Positions 21,501-33,540 of a DNA stretch of 64,000 nucleotides are shown here, piece by piece. The stretch is taken from contig VWZP01008271.1 in the NCBI GenBank assembly GCA_013396995.1, positions 186,001 through 250,000 on the forward strand, in the 5' to 3' direction. Within the stretch, counting starts at the first letter, position 1. Every line of letters starts with the position of its first letter. The position numbers were made by a program, and so were the translations under genes. Source of the DNA: Dicaeum eximium. Its lineage: Eukaryota > Chordata > Aves > Passeriformes > Dicaeidae. Under the pieces are notes generated by a model, which was not told the origin of the DNA, made no database searches, and worked only from the letters and a program-made list of their open reading frames with translations.

Positions 21501-22048
21501 ATTTGTGAAGAGCTTTTAGGTGCAACCCAACAGCGACCTGGGTCTCGGCATCAGAGAGGGACAAGTTTCACAACATGCAGATGTCACTCCAGGACTTTGC
21601 TAACATAGAGTGCCACTCACCTGCAAGAGCAAAGGCAATGGGGGAAAAAACAGCAGCATCTTCTAGAGAATATTAGTGGGATGAAATAAAGACAACAAAG
21701 AAAAGAAGCCACAGACACATGTGGAATAGAATTTTTTTTTCATATTTATAGATTTCACTTTCAATTTCTTTAACTTACATTGCAATGTCACCTTCTACAG
21801 GCAAGTTTGTCATAGTGGGCTGCTTCTTGTAACTCTCAGGCTTTGGGAAGGTAAGTTGAAATGTAGATGTGAAACTCTCTGTCTTGTCTGTTCACACACT
21901 TAGAGATCTTGGATCAAATCAAGACAGTAAATGACTCAAAGTTTGGGCTGCTGGATTTGATTTGCTCCCAGCAGAGGGAACATGGCTGAAACAGAAAACA
22001 TTTCCTCCTGGAGGGGTTCCATGGAGAGACTAACTGCAGGGCACGTAC
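21501..22048. other. Non-coding DNA next to the exon-like segment
   Basis: No second exon could be joined in phase to the candidate at 22049-22217. One minus-strand segment at about 21795-21860 can be read as PESYKKQPTMTNLPVEGD and is followed by a GTAAGT-type donor, but it lacks an acceptor in the required phase. I treat it as unproven. On the plus strand, a 50-base stretch at about 21801-21850 is bounded by ctacag and gtaagt, again without a recognisable product. Confidence 0.4.
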
Positions 22049-22217
22049 CAAGAGCAATGGACAGTGCAAGGGTTGCAATGTACATTCCCAACACAGTCCA
22101 AACAGTAGTTTCTGGGGATAAGTGCAAGCCCTGAGTCACGCTGTGGCTGCTGTCTGAATGATCTGATCGAGCAGCCTGAAAAACCATACCTCTTTCTTCT
22201 GAAGTAGGGAGCTTTCT
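22049..22217 (-). pseudogene. Isolated exon-like segment, UNC93-like membrane helix
   Basis: On the minus strand a 169-bp open segment follows a good acceptor (pyrimidine-rich TTCCTCTCTTCTTAAACCTACAG ending just before 22217) and ends at a donor-like GTACGT starting at 22048. It encodes 56 residues plus one base (phase 0 to phase 1). Residues 1-36 are polar and Ser/His-rich. Residues 39-56 form a hydrophobic helix beginning VWTVLGMY. A V-[YW]-T-x-L-G-[IM]-Y helix start after a polar loop recalls the UNC93A-type transporter family, and the likeness fades where the donor sits. The open frame continues past both splice sites, so openness alone proves little. I found no preceding or following UNC93 exon in the window, and loop cysteines expected in that family are not seen. 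A decayed exon, part of a gene extending outside the window, or chance all remain possible. Confidence 0.3.
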
Positions 22218-23330
22218 CTGTAGGTTTAAGAAGAGAGGAACATGAATAGCTTTTAATAAGCCATTGTGGGGATAAGTGTAAATGTGCAGATGTTTGAGTG
22301 ACCTGCTAGGTCTTGTCTTGTAATCCTCACTAATTGGAAGGCACAATATGTTATTTTGAGTGCACTTAGAGGATCAAGTTCTGCAAACTGCAGGTACGGC
22401 GATATGTATGGAATTGTCCATGTTTGGAGCAGACCACGGACTAAATACATCTGTGTAGACATAGGCTTTTTACCAGATCAGCATGTAGGTGATCACCATG
22501 CAGTGAGGCCTGATTATGAGAACAGAAAAGCTGCATGAGGTGTACAAGTATTCCTATGGGAAGCATGCAACCTTTGTCAATCCTTGCTCTGTAGCTCAGT
22601 GATGAAAGCAACATCTGCTATTAATGAAAGCCTTAGGTTGTGATATTAGTCACAACACAAAGTAGGAATTCTTGTACTGATTTTAGAATATTATGCATTC
22701 CCATGCACTTTAAAGAAGTTGGATATCTTTTGTCGCTTTAAAAAATGCTAAGTAATACTTTTGTGTGTCTGTTCCCTTTAAAGGAAAATCTACTTGATAA
22801 TGAAAGAAAATGCTGGTGATGTTACCATGACTATACTGATAATAATTTTTGACTTACGTATTCCTATGCATGGAAATCTAAATGAAATTTACTGTTTATC
22901 CTGTATTTTCCTTTCAATGAAGTGAAATCAATACAAACATTATATCTTTTTAGACTGTTTTCTGTTGCCAGTACTCCCTGTAAACATTAACTCACTATTT
23001 ATCTATCCCAAGGAATGGTATGCATTGAAAGACAATCTCTTTGCAGTGGAATGTGACCTTGGCTAGTCTATAACAGCAAAAAAATGCCATCCCTCTGACG
23101 TTATATTGTTTTGATGCAAGGAAAAATTAGCTAACTAATTTGGAAAAGTTGCAAAGGGATCTCCAGCCTCTTAGAATGAGTTCAGCTAAACTTTAGGCTC
23201 TCTCTTTGGGAATGCCATTATCTTGTGCTGGCACAGAGTCTTTCACCTAAGAGCTTTTTACAAAGCATTAAGGAAACATTAATTAAGGTTACAGCATTTC
23301 AGGAGAGAGATAAATGTTATTAACCTAATT
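22218..23330. other. Anonymous AT-rich non-coding DNA
   Basis: No gene, RNA or mobile element was recognised. Upstream of the exon-like segment on the minus strand I looked for a preceding exon and found none that joins in phase. Confidence 0.5.
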
Positions 23331-24225
23331 TTAAATATCAGACTCTGGACCTGGTCTCTTTGCAATACCCGGGACTGTGGATGGACCCAGTGACCATCAG
23401 CAAGCCCTGCCCAACATGTTTAGACGTTGTGGGATGCATCAGGGGGGGCACAGGGGTCACACTCATCTCCTCACTCAGTCCTTGTCCTGGAGCAGCCCTT
23501 CTCTTGCTGCTCCCAGGCAGGGCTGCAAATGAGTAGCTTGTCACTCAGACTGTGTCCACATGAAACAACTGGTGTCCTTTGCTGTCCCAGGAAATGAGGG
23601 CTCTGTGGCAGTCCTGTTATCCTGTCCATCATCCTTCTGCAATAAAGGATGTCTCCTCCAAAGCATGTCCCAAAAGCTCTCTCTCTGTGCTGCTTTGGCA
23701 GACGCTTGTTCTGGGGTGCTGGCTGTGGTCCGAGGGAGCAGCTGCTGGGATGCTGATGTTTGCACTCTGTTGGCTGGTGGGAGGGGTGTGCTGAGGCTCT
23801 AACCTCTGCAGGGCGTGCTGCATCTCCCCTTGCATGTGGGTCTGAGGCAACTTGGTAAAAGGCAAAATACAGGGTGTAAATAACTATTTTTAGAATTGTG
23901 TTTCTGGAACACCTCCCCTGGGTCATCATTTTGCCAGATCTCTCTCTCATAGCCACAGTCTCAGTGACCTCAGCCTGACTCATTAACATAAGCTTGTTCT
24001 AAGGCCAGCAGAGGCACCTCTCAATGCTAGTAATGGTTTTGCATTGTGATGTTGAGTGTTGGTACCTAAGCTTTGGGTCTGGAGTCAGAGCTAGGGCCCT
24101 GGGTGTTGGCACAACAGCCAAATCTGAGCAGCCCTCCCTGACTGAGCCAACACTGCTGGACATCCAGTCCCGAAAATCAGACTGGGGCAATAAGGGGAGG
24201 AAGACCCACATGGGCTAACATCTTA
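23331..24225. other. GC-richer block with long overlapping chance frames
   Basis: This block is GC-richer than its flanks and is crossed by frames of 172, 78 and 74 codons on the minus strand and 80 and 71 codons on the plus strand, all overlapping. Such mutual overlap fits stop-codon depletion by composition rather than coding. An AATAAA-like word lies at about 23639. I looked for LTR termini (TG...CA with flanking target duplication) and could not define any. An old LTR or a decayed retrogene remains possible. Confidence 0.4.
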
Positions 24226-25890
24226 GGTTTGAATTAAGAGGTTATTTTTGAGAATAAATTTCCCAGTTCCCCATCCTTGCCTTGTTTAGGTTGACAACCT
24301 ACAGAGCAGCCTACAGAAAACCTTTCTGTTAAAACCCAAACTGAAGGATGCACTCCAGTATTTCTGCTAATGCTGTCTGTCCCCTGGGATCTTCAGTTAC
24401 TTCTCTCTATTTTGAGGACAATTTCATAGTCTTTTATTGTGTACCCTATAGGAAGTAAATAGATCATGCACATGTAATGTGTGGCATGTACAAAAAGAAA
24501 ACGGTACCTCCCTTTTCTATTACATTTTCCAGTAATAGAGATACCACACTCTTCCCTCACCACAACTCTCACTTTTGCTCTTGTGGTTTCCTTGTTTTTG
24601 GACATTCCTGTTTGAAATCATGTCACCTCAGGTGAGAGCACCTTCTGTTACACAGTGGCTATTTTTTTTTCTCATTATAAAGAGTCATTTAGGTCTTCAA
24701 ATTCACATGGTTAGGTTTTATTCTTTAAATCAAAGTATCAAATTTGAATGGTTCCCATCGGGCTGGACTGTTTTCTGGAAAACAATAATAAGATTTCCAA
24801 AGAATCTCCCCTTCATTCTTGTCCTGTTCTGTCATCCTCCTTCCAAAACAGGACTCATGAACTTTGTCCAGCAGATTTTCATGTCAGAATATCTTTACTC
24901 CAGACATATGCAACATTGCTGAGCTTAATATTGGACTGTGAGTCTACAGAAAAGAAACTTAAATCATAAAAATTTCCAGTTTTTCCCCAAAAGTATGCTA
25001 TTTTTGAAGCTGCTCTTGCAAATCCAAAAGAGTGAGATTCTATATATATTATAGAGTAGGGCAGTTACTGGAGCCATAGAGCTGGTTGCAAGGCTAGAAA
25101 AATATTAAGACAACATCACATCAAGACATAAAGTCACAAGGATTTTGGCAAAGAGAGAAATTCAAGAAAGCTTCATTTTTCTATCTACCTTTGCCCTAAA
25201 AATATATTTAATCCAATCTACTGCTTTTAACACTTTTTACTAATCTTTAGTTTCCAGTCAACTTAAAAAGAAAATAAACAAACAAATAATTGAAATATAA
25301 TAGTTTAAAATGTCATAACTTACTATCTATCCCAAAACTTTTAATGCTCCCATGTCAGGATTGCTGAAGAAGAGACACACATTCATAACTGTATGCACAG
25401 ATAGGCATCTATTTTAGTCAGTAGATAAAAAAAATCTTCAGAAATATCCCTTAATTCTGCTTTGCCTTACAGCCTGTGTTACTGCTTGTGAAAAATGAAT
25501 ATGAAATGAGACTAAATGAAAGAGATAGGATGCCCAGCAGGCCAACCAAGTTATTCTTACACTAAAGCTACAATATCTGGTGAGCATACTGTCTACTGAG
25601 CATCTGATTCCTACTGTCAACCTCCTGTGCATCCCTTCTCAGAGGCAGCCGTACTGTGAATCCCACACCACAACTCATATCAATTAGCACCTTGCTGACA
25701 GGCCAGCTTGAGAAGCCAAAGACTGAACTCTCTCCAGTCATCACGGTGGTCCCACAGAAGCTGGCAAGGCAGAAATGTGTTCTGTGGAGAAGCCTGTACG
25801 TCTGCTGCTCTCTGCATTAAACAAGGATGCTCTGCTGGCCTCTTACAGGCAAGAGCCTGTTACTTTTATACATCCATCCTCTAAATGTTT
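24226..25890. other. Anonymous AT-rich non-coding DNA
   Basis: Nothing was recognised. There are A- and T-rich stretches and a small TATATATATTATA-like run near 25042. A 115-codon plus-strand frame at 24575-24922 has no splice context and resembles no family. Confidence 0.55.
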
Positions 25891-26500
25891 TATGTTAAAA
25901 GATTGTTAAAATTTCCACCTTCTGAGGGTATTTCAGATAATTTGCAGAAATGAGACTTCAGACTAAGAGTCACAACAACGTGCTGCAGAAACCCAGTCGT
26001 CAGACTGCCGTTTATCCAATCAGGGAATCCAGCAGGGTCATGCGATCCCAGCAAATTGCTTTCACGGCTCCCAGAGAGCTCTGGTTACAGAAATAGCTAT
26101 GACTTCACGGCTATTTGCCACAGACTGCTCAGACAATAATTTAAATACCAACTGAATTAGTGAAAATCACTACCTGTGCAGAAAGGTAACATTTGCAAGA
26201 TTAATAATTTCCTACAAATTATTTGACCTATGCTAATCTCTTTTATTGAACCACTCTACTTATCTTTTCCCTTCAGGCAAGCTGCTCTCTAATTGCAAGC
26301 TGACCTTGAGGTATAGCATCAGCTAGGCTAAACCTAGCCCAGGCTGGAGCATCACCAGCAAAATAGAGCTGTGTTTATTACTCAACCGTTGTGTCTTAGC
26401 CCTGCTCTCCTGACAGCAAGCCCACAGTAGCACCTCTGCATTGAAAGCTGCTACTGCTCTTTATTAATTGAGTTTCTGTTCTGGCTGAGCATGAGGAAGC
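25891..26500. promoter_or_regulatory. Candidate conserved non-coding element
   Basis: This is high-complexity, non-repetitive sequence with scattered retained CpGs (about 25979-26052, 26066, 26108) and AT-rich cores such as TTTAAATACC near 26141 and GCAAGATTAATAATTTCC near 26196. No open frame of interest is present. It has the texture of a vertebrate enhancer but no direct evidence, so the call is an inference to be tested by alignment. Confidence 0.22.
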
Positions 26501-28420
26501 ATCAGGAATTATGTTGCAGAGGTAGTGTTTCATTAGCTGGTGGAAGGTTATTGTGAATCTCTCTTGGCTCACTGCTATGCAGCCAAATTCCTCACTCAGC
26601 TTCAGGCTCTCTGAGATGTGACTTTTATTTAAGTCAAAGTAGCAAGATTAAGTATGTAGTATGCAGCTCGGAGGAAAAAACCTGAATCTCACTCAGATGT
26701 GGCCAGAAAGTGTTACCACAGTGTAATCAGAGAAAACCTTTCACTGTCCTTGAGCACAGTGATTGGGTGGCATTAGCTGCTGCCCAGGGGAAAAGGATGT
26801 TCAGCGGGAGCTGTGACAATCTGCCATTTAACCCGAGTGTCTGCAGGTCACTGATGGCCTCTGAACAGCCTAGCTCCTGTGCAGGAAGATGAGAGACTTC
26901 ATCCTGCATGGAGTCAAAACCTGAGGGCAGGCTTTGTGGGTGGGAGCCTGACAAGGAGAAGCTCTGGTCCACATTTGCTGCAGTTTTATCCAGCACCAAG
27001 CTCCCCAGCTGCTGGAAAGGGCTCTCCCTTGCGATGCCCCTTTGGAGCAGGGGCTCTCAAGGAGGGGGACCTGGGCCTGGCAGGTGCTGGGGAAGGCTGG
27101 GAGGGACTGGGAGCCAGGGTATTGTCATGGGGCTCCCCTCTGCTCCTGGGGGTTCTTCCACACTACGTGCAGATCTGCAGGAGAGGGGAGCCAGAGGCTC
27201 TGTTTTGTTTTGCAAAGGGGGTGGATATTTGGCACAGTCCAGGGAACAACTGACTTCAGAGTTGTCCTTTTCTGGGTTTTCCTGCACAAGGGAGTGAGCT
27301 AGACCACTTCCTTGTTTAAAAAAGGCTCCTATTTCACCCTTCTTCTGTACAAACATAGAGTTAAGATAGAGTACAAGGTGTCGAGGTAACTTGTTTTTGA
27401 AAGATGGATTCTGGAAACGTGAATAAGAACTGGATTGCATTTCCAATTATTGGGGCCAACTCCTTCTCTCAGTACTCCCATAAAGCCAGAGTAACTAGCC
27501 AGTGTAATCAGTTATTTCAGATACCTCCAATGTGACAGGAAAAGTTATGTCTGATGACACTCAGACTCACAGCATTTCCCTAGGAACTTCCAGTTGTATT
27601 TAAATGACTTTTCTGGTAGTCCAACAGGATGGATGTTGTTCAGGGAGTGATAAGCTTGTAAATATTTTCTTTGTAAAAAAGAAATACCAGACTCAGTATT
27701 GTTCTCTGGGAATGTGACATTGACAGGTGTTAGGGTTCAAAGATCAGAAAACAAGAGCATTAACTTTGGAATGGGCATGGGTTTCTGAGTGTGGTGAGTG
27801 GAAAATTCACTCATCAAAACCCCAGGACATTAAACACGCCCCACTCCTCTGACTCTTTCATACTGTATTAGCTTTCCTTTACAGGATTCATTTATCCTTG
27901 CTTATTTTGAAGCACAACTGAAGATTTTGTTCTTGATATTGTACTATTTGACTTCTTATGTAGGGGTTACTGTGGAATAGGACTATCCAGACCCTGGCTG
28001 CACTGGCAAACTAAGAAGCTTGTGTATACCTGTGTGTGTATATCTGTGTGCATTTGGGTAGCAGTCATTCTGTATTAAGATAATACATGTGATTTCTTTT
28101 TTCCTTAATCCTGCTCTTGTTGCATATTTATGACCATCTGCCTGTACTTAATGCAGTGAAGCTGTTCAATGGTACCAAGATTATGACAACCCAGCTCAAC
28201 AGATAGGTCCTGTATATATCAGTAGAAGAAGGCAATCCCCACCGTGTGGGAACTGCACTGTCTGGCCATCACTGTTTTACACATGGTACTTGTCCTGTAG
28301 TTTTCTGAGTTTTGCAAAAGGAGCACTCATTATATGCTGTTTGTACATTACAGTCTGACATCTTCAGGTGTCTCGTGTGATTTTGCTTTAAGTACAACCC
28401 ATACCTATCCCCAAATCGTG
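26501..28420. other. Non-coding DNA with a GC-rich patch at 26.88-27.30 kb
   Basis: The patch at about 26880-27300 is G-rich on the plus strand and carries three overlapping frames of 86-129 codons on the plus strand and one of 129 codons on the minus strand. None has a recognisable domain, so they are taken as compositional. A TGTG-rich strip lies at about 28020-28052. The direct pair of AAATTGTATTTAAA words at about 28428 and 28447 is a small local duplication. Confidence 0.5.
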
Positions 28421-31400
28421 CTTGTGAAATTGTATTTAAAACATAAAATTGTATTTAAAGACTGTAATTTAGTCACCAGCATTCCTCTATCTGCAGCTGG
28501 AGTTTTCTCTTTTACCTTGCAAGTGCATCAAACTCATCTCTTGAAGGGAGAGAGGAGTCTGAGATTTGAGTGCATTCATTAGTGTGTGTGGGTGAGCAGG
28601 CAAAGTTCCCGCTGGCTCTAAGAGAGCACTCACATGCTGTACATAGTCCAAACATGCCTCCTTCCTGGCCTTTATTTGCAATTCATACAGAAACAGTAAT
28701 AAAGCCAACTTCAGCCAAGGTTCTTTCTCCGAACTTGGCTAAGGTTCCTCTGCATGAATCTCCTCTGTCCCAGCCCCTTGTTTATGCCTTCCAAAGAAAG
28801 AAACCCTTCTCCCACCCTAGCTGGAGCCAGCAGGATCCACCTGCCAGTGTGAGGCAGCTCCGCATTTTTGTGCAGGACCTCAGTACCTGAGCAGAGCGTG
28901 ACTAAGCAGAGCTGCTCTCCCTGTGCAGGAAAGGGCCACCCAGCTGCAAGAGTTGTATTCAGTACCTGTGTCTGCTTCTAAAGGACGATAGATAAAATCA
29001 GAGAAAGCAGGAAGAGAACTGAGAATACCTCTGTGAGAGAGGGTTATAAAATCAGAGTGCTTTACGGAAAAGAACCTAGGGAAGTGTGTGCATCAGTTTG
29101 TAAGGCACTGTATAAGGAGAGGGTATCAGATACCATGGAGATATTTAATCAGAGTGAGTCTTAAGACTTAATGTCCAGGTGTTGAGGCTAGATAGATTTA
29201 CACTGGAAATAAAATGCATATTTTTAATACCAAGATTGACATATTCTTAGCTTAACTTACTAAAATGTGTGGTAAATGCCCTATCATGTGAAACCTCTTA
29301 GCACCTCAAGAAGATTTCTTCAGGCAGAAATTCCTGGCAAAATGAGGTGTAGAAAGTAGAAATCCAAGCAGACAGCTCAGAATTGCTGTCCCTTGCTTTT
29401 GAAATGACAACTGGTCCTCTTTAGTGCACTGCCAGCATCAATATAATGGAATATCCAACTGGCAATATGACATTAGTCCTTTATTCCAGCCCATGGACAG
29501 TATTTTTATTGCTGATCCCACTCATTAGCCATATCATATACTCCAGACTCTGGGACAAAGAGACTGAGGTCAGTATGTTAATATGCTTCAGGAAGAGGTG
29601 TCCCAATGCTGCCCCTGCTTTTAGTGTGGTTTGTAAGTGAGCATTCCCAGAAAACACCAAAGAAAGATCAAAGATGTCCCTTATCAGCTGGAGTGCTCTG
29701 TGACTTGTGTTAGCATTCTACAATATTGTTCCAAAAGAGATGAGAGATGAAGTGACAAGTCCTGTCATTGTGCCCAGGAATTTTATCTCTGTGACCAGAA
29801 TTTTGACAAACAATATGGACAAAGCAGTAGGGAATGAGGGTACTGTGGGTACCAGCCCCTTTTCTGTGGGATTCATTCCTCTCCTCCAGAAAATGAAAAG
29901 AAAATAAATTCTCACTTTGTACTAGATATCATGGGCACCTCTTCTGGCAGCAAGTATCCTAGACAGCCTCATTTCATGCTCTAGCAGCACACGAGGTCTG
30001 TAGGAGTCAGGCTTCAGCATGAAGTGATTTCTAGCTGATGGGAGGGACTCTCCAGGATGGGGAACCCTCTTCCCATAAAAAAGGCTCTTCATTTCACATC
30101 AAGTTTTAATTTAGCAGAAAAAAATCTTTCTTTCTTCAGAGGAGGAGAACATGTTCCATGAGCAAAGACTGTCTATAACCATTAACTTTGGCCCTGCTAA
30201 GCAAGAGGTCAGGTTTATTTTCCACACACTGCCTGCCAGACCTGTTTTCCCTTGTTCCATTCTACTGCTTTTCAACAGGTCACTCTTATCATAATTCATC
30301 CATGAAAAAAAGCAGGAAAAATTATTTCCTTTAAAGCAAAATTAATTCAAATATCAACATGCAAGATGAGAATCAGAAAATAGCTATAAAATTTTTAAAA
30401 AAGCTTTTTTCTTTGACCAAGCTCTAACAGTGCAAGAACAAATATTTTTCTAGACTCATCAACTGTCAACAGAAAAGTATGACTGTTTTAAAGGTTGGAG
30501 AAATTCAGATTGGAGACAGCCTCAACTTGCTTTCAGTACAGTGTAATCACAAGCAAGGGAGAGACAAAGGGAGTAATTCAAGATTTATTTTTGCCACCAA
30601 ATTTGGTTCTGAGAAATCTAGATTTTGGCATTACATCAAATGACTAGTCCATTAATCGCATTTAAAATACTCTGTTTTTACATTTCCCTTTTTTGATGAA
30701 TAAGAGTATTTTGTCAGTGACAAAGCTATAAAGCCCTACATGTAGATTTACTTAGCAAAAGAAATGCCACAGACAGACTGATATGCTCTTTTTTTTTTTT
30801 TTTTTTTGGTGCAGGGGAATACAGTCTTAAGATTCCTGAGAAAACCTGTGGAAGAAAATATTATTTCATGCTTGAGTATCTTCCAAATTTTGCAAATACT
30901 AAAGCTGCACAACAACCCCAGAGGCCATCTTGATCTGGTGCAGGCTTCACTCTGAAATTCACTGCAATTACTAGAAAGACTGTGACACCTTGGAAACTGG
31001 TGTGAGCAGGGCTGGGCAGCTGCTGCTGAGCTGGGGCCCGTGCAGCCCAGGGGAGCTGATGCTCCACTCCTGGGTCAGCTGTTCCCTGGCCTCCCCATCA
31101 GAGAAAAACACCCAGCTGTGGGCACAAGGATGTGTTTGATGAGGTGCCAGCTGGAGTGTCCTGCTCATCTGGCTGGGGTGCAGCTGTGCTAATGGCATCA
31201 CTCTCACCAGAGAGCAGGCACTGGTCCCAGAGAGAGGAAGATGAGTGGAAAGCAAAGAATGCTCCAACCCTTTGCTTTGGCACATGGGCCTCTCCTTGTG
31301 ACAATTTAACTTGAAAGAAGAAATGTAGCACCTCCATTCCAAAGAATAGCTCATCTGAGCTAAATCACAAGCAAAGAAAACCTGGGGCAGTGTAAGGCAA

Positions 31401-33160
31401 TGTATCTATCATGAAACCTAGATATAGCAGTGACACTAAGGAGGTTGTTTTCTCAGCAAATAAACCACTGAGCCCCTGATCACATATTCCTCTTTAAAAA
31501 CAGGCTGCCCTCATCCATGGGTCTGTTATTCTCAAGTTCAGTTTGTTTTGCTCCGTTTTGTTTGTTTCTGTAGTCCCTTCACAGTTTTTCCAAAAGGGAC
31601 ACTAGCACACAGACACACACAAAGTGGAAAAAAAATGTTTTGCTTTCTGGAAACCCTGTAGCTAAGAACACCTAAAATGTCAGCTGCCAGTTTATTTAGA
31701 CATGGCAAGGCGTATGACTAGACATGGAACACAGCTGAGACCAATTCTATTCCCTTTTTGTTATTGTATAAATGTCTTCTGGAAAAAAACCAAAGAAAAT
31801 TTGTAGGGCATTGAACTGGAGACACCTAGCATTTCTAAACCTAGACTTTTCTTGCTATTTTCTTTCCACATCCACCTTCTCACTACAACCAAAGCTTGTG
31901 TTTGCCTATATCCTCTTTTCCTCTACAGTTCATAATTGGTTAAAATCACTGGTGTTTATCTTTCTTCTCTGCCTATACTGGTGTTATTCAAAAGGACTGT
32001 GTGGGGGCAAAGAGGGGAGGTCTGCCTACACTTTGGTCAGCTGACATCCCAAACCCACTTGTGGCAAAATCCCTGTGTTCCAGCACACAAAGAGATGGGA
32101 ACTTCTGTTCATTGTTCCCTGGCTTGTGTTTATAGCCCTGGCTGTCTGGAAGGATGGAGCAGGGAATGCCCTGGAACCCGAAGTGTGTGCGTACAGCAGA
32201 ACATGGCTTCAAGGCAGATGCCAGGATGTAGCACATTTCACCCCTGCTCACTGAAATTATCTCAACTTCTTCTTATGAGATCCATTAAAGGAGAGACTTG
32301 GTGCTAGATGACAGAATAGGAACAAAGGATTTCTCTACATGAACTGTTTATTGGGTTACTAAGATTATCTTGCATCAGTAAGCAGGAAACGGTGCAGGAA
32401 GGAAGAAGGACCTAAGAAGAAGTTTCTGAAGCCCCTTAGGGCAATTCAGATGGAGAAATCCCACCTGCTAACATCTATCAGGGTATTTTATATTATTTTT
32501 CTCTTCCTACATGCTCCACCACTGTGACAGGACAAGGTTAGTTGCCTGGTTGCTCCTGACTTTTGCGGAGTAAAGTCCTTAGAACTCACAATAGACAAAA
32601 CAGCGTGGCTTAAGTTGCTCTTTGCCCAAAGACCTGTTAATAAAGGAGGCAGGTTCTGCTCCTGAAGATTGCAGAATAGGGCAATGGGACCCTGTGACTG
32701 GGCTCTGCTAAAATTCAGGAGACAGCAGGGTCAAGGGATTGTGACAAGAAGGTTCCTCCAAAGATCTGCCATAGCAGAGTCCAAGGAGGCACGGGAATTG
32801 TGGGCCGTCACCAGTTATGAGGGATGGTGGAGCTCAGTGGCAGACCTTTGAAATTCACTGGGAATTCAAACATGAAACCAAATAAAGAAACACAGAATTT
32901 CCCAGCAGTATCCCCTTTTTGTTTGTGTACTATACCAGCGCTGTCACACGAGATGAGGAAAACATAATGTGTCATTTTGAAGGACATATCAAGGTGCTAA
33001 AGAGCTGCTGGCTCTCGGAGACACTGGCTGTGCTACATCTGGTCACTTCCCCCACGAGGAGCCTGGGGCTGACGGCTGGGAAAGCATGGCTGGGGTAGCA
33101 CAGGAGGTAGGTGGTGCGTGACCTCTAATTCCTCAGTTAGAGGAAACTGCCTGCAGGAAT
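28421..33160. other. Anonymous non-coding DNA with homopolymer
   Basis: No gene or mobile element was recognised. A run of 19 T lies at 30789-30807. A GC-richer strip at 30990-31260 has overlapping frames on both strands. Frames of up to 127 codons (30971-31354, minus) lack splice signals and family resemblance. Confidence 0.55.
30789..30807. repeat. Poly(T) run, 19 bases
   Basis: An uninterrupted run of 19 T. It is not followed by a recognisable retroposed sequence on either side, so it is best called a simple homopolymer rather than a poly(A) tail of an insertion. Confidence 0.95.
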
Positions 33161-33540
33161 GCAGGAGAAATTAGAGGAATTAACTTTGGTCTGTTAATAC
33201 TTGATCTGTCAATCTTGTTCTTTGGTTAAAGTGCACGGGAATTCCTGTAAACGACCGATGGCTTTAAAGGCTTTTAGCTAGAAGTCTGTTCACCTTCCAT
33301 CCCACTTTGCCTGACCTTGAGCCTTAATTAGTAGGTCTGTGATTCGTGACTAAACAGAATAATTGCATAAAACAGAGCAGAAAGGCATTAGACATAACTG
33401 GATTTAATCTAAATATGAACTTTTGTACATGTACTGATCATCATCATCAGGATAATAACATGGTGCATTCCAGATCTTTGTATATATTACTGCAAAATAA
33501 ATTGCCCCAGGTGGTTTCTGAAATGAAAAATTCCTGTTCT
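33161..33540. promoter_or_regulatory. Candidate conserved non-coding element
   Basis: Complex AT-rich sequence with retained CpGs near 33236, 33252-33256 and 33344, TTAATTAG-type homeodomain words near 33325 and a CATCATCATCAGG stretch near 33439. Neither strand has a notable frame. It is judged a candidate regulatory element only from texture, and a neutral stretch would look similar in a single genome. Confidence 0.2.

Noticed and set aside
23471..23989. 172-codon minus-strand open frame
   Set aside because: It overlaps other long frames on both strands in a GC-richer block. Compositional stop depletion explains it.
30789..30807. Poly(T) as the tail of a minus-strand retroposon
   Set aside because: No retroposed gene, SINE body or target-site duplication was seen next to it.
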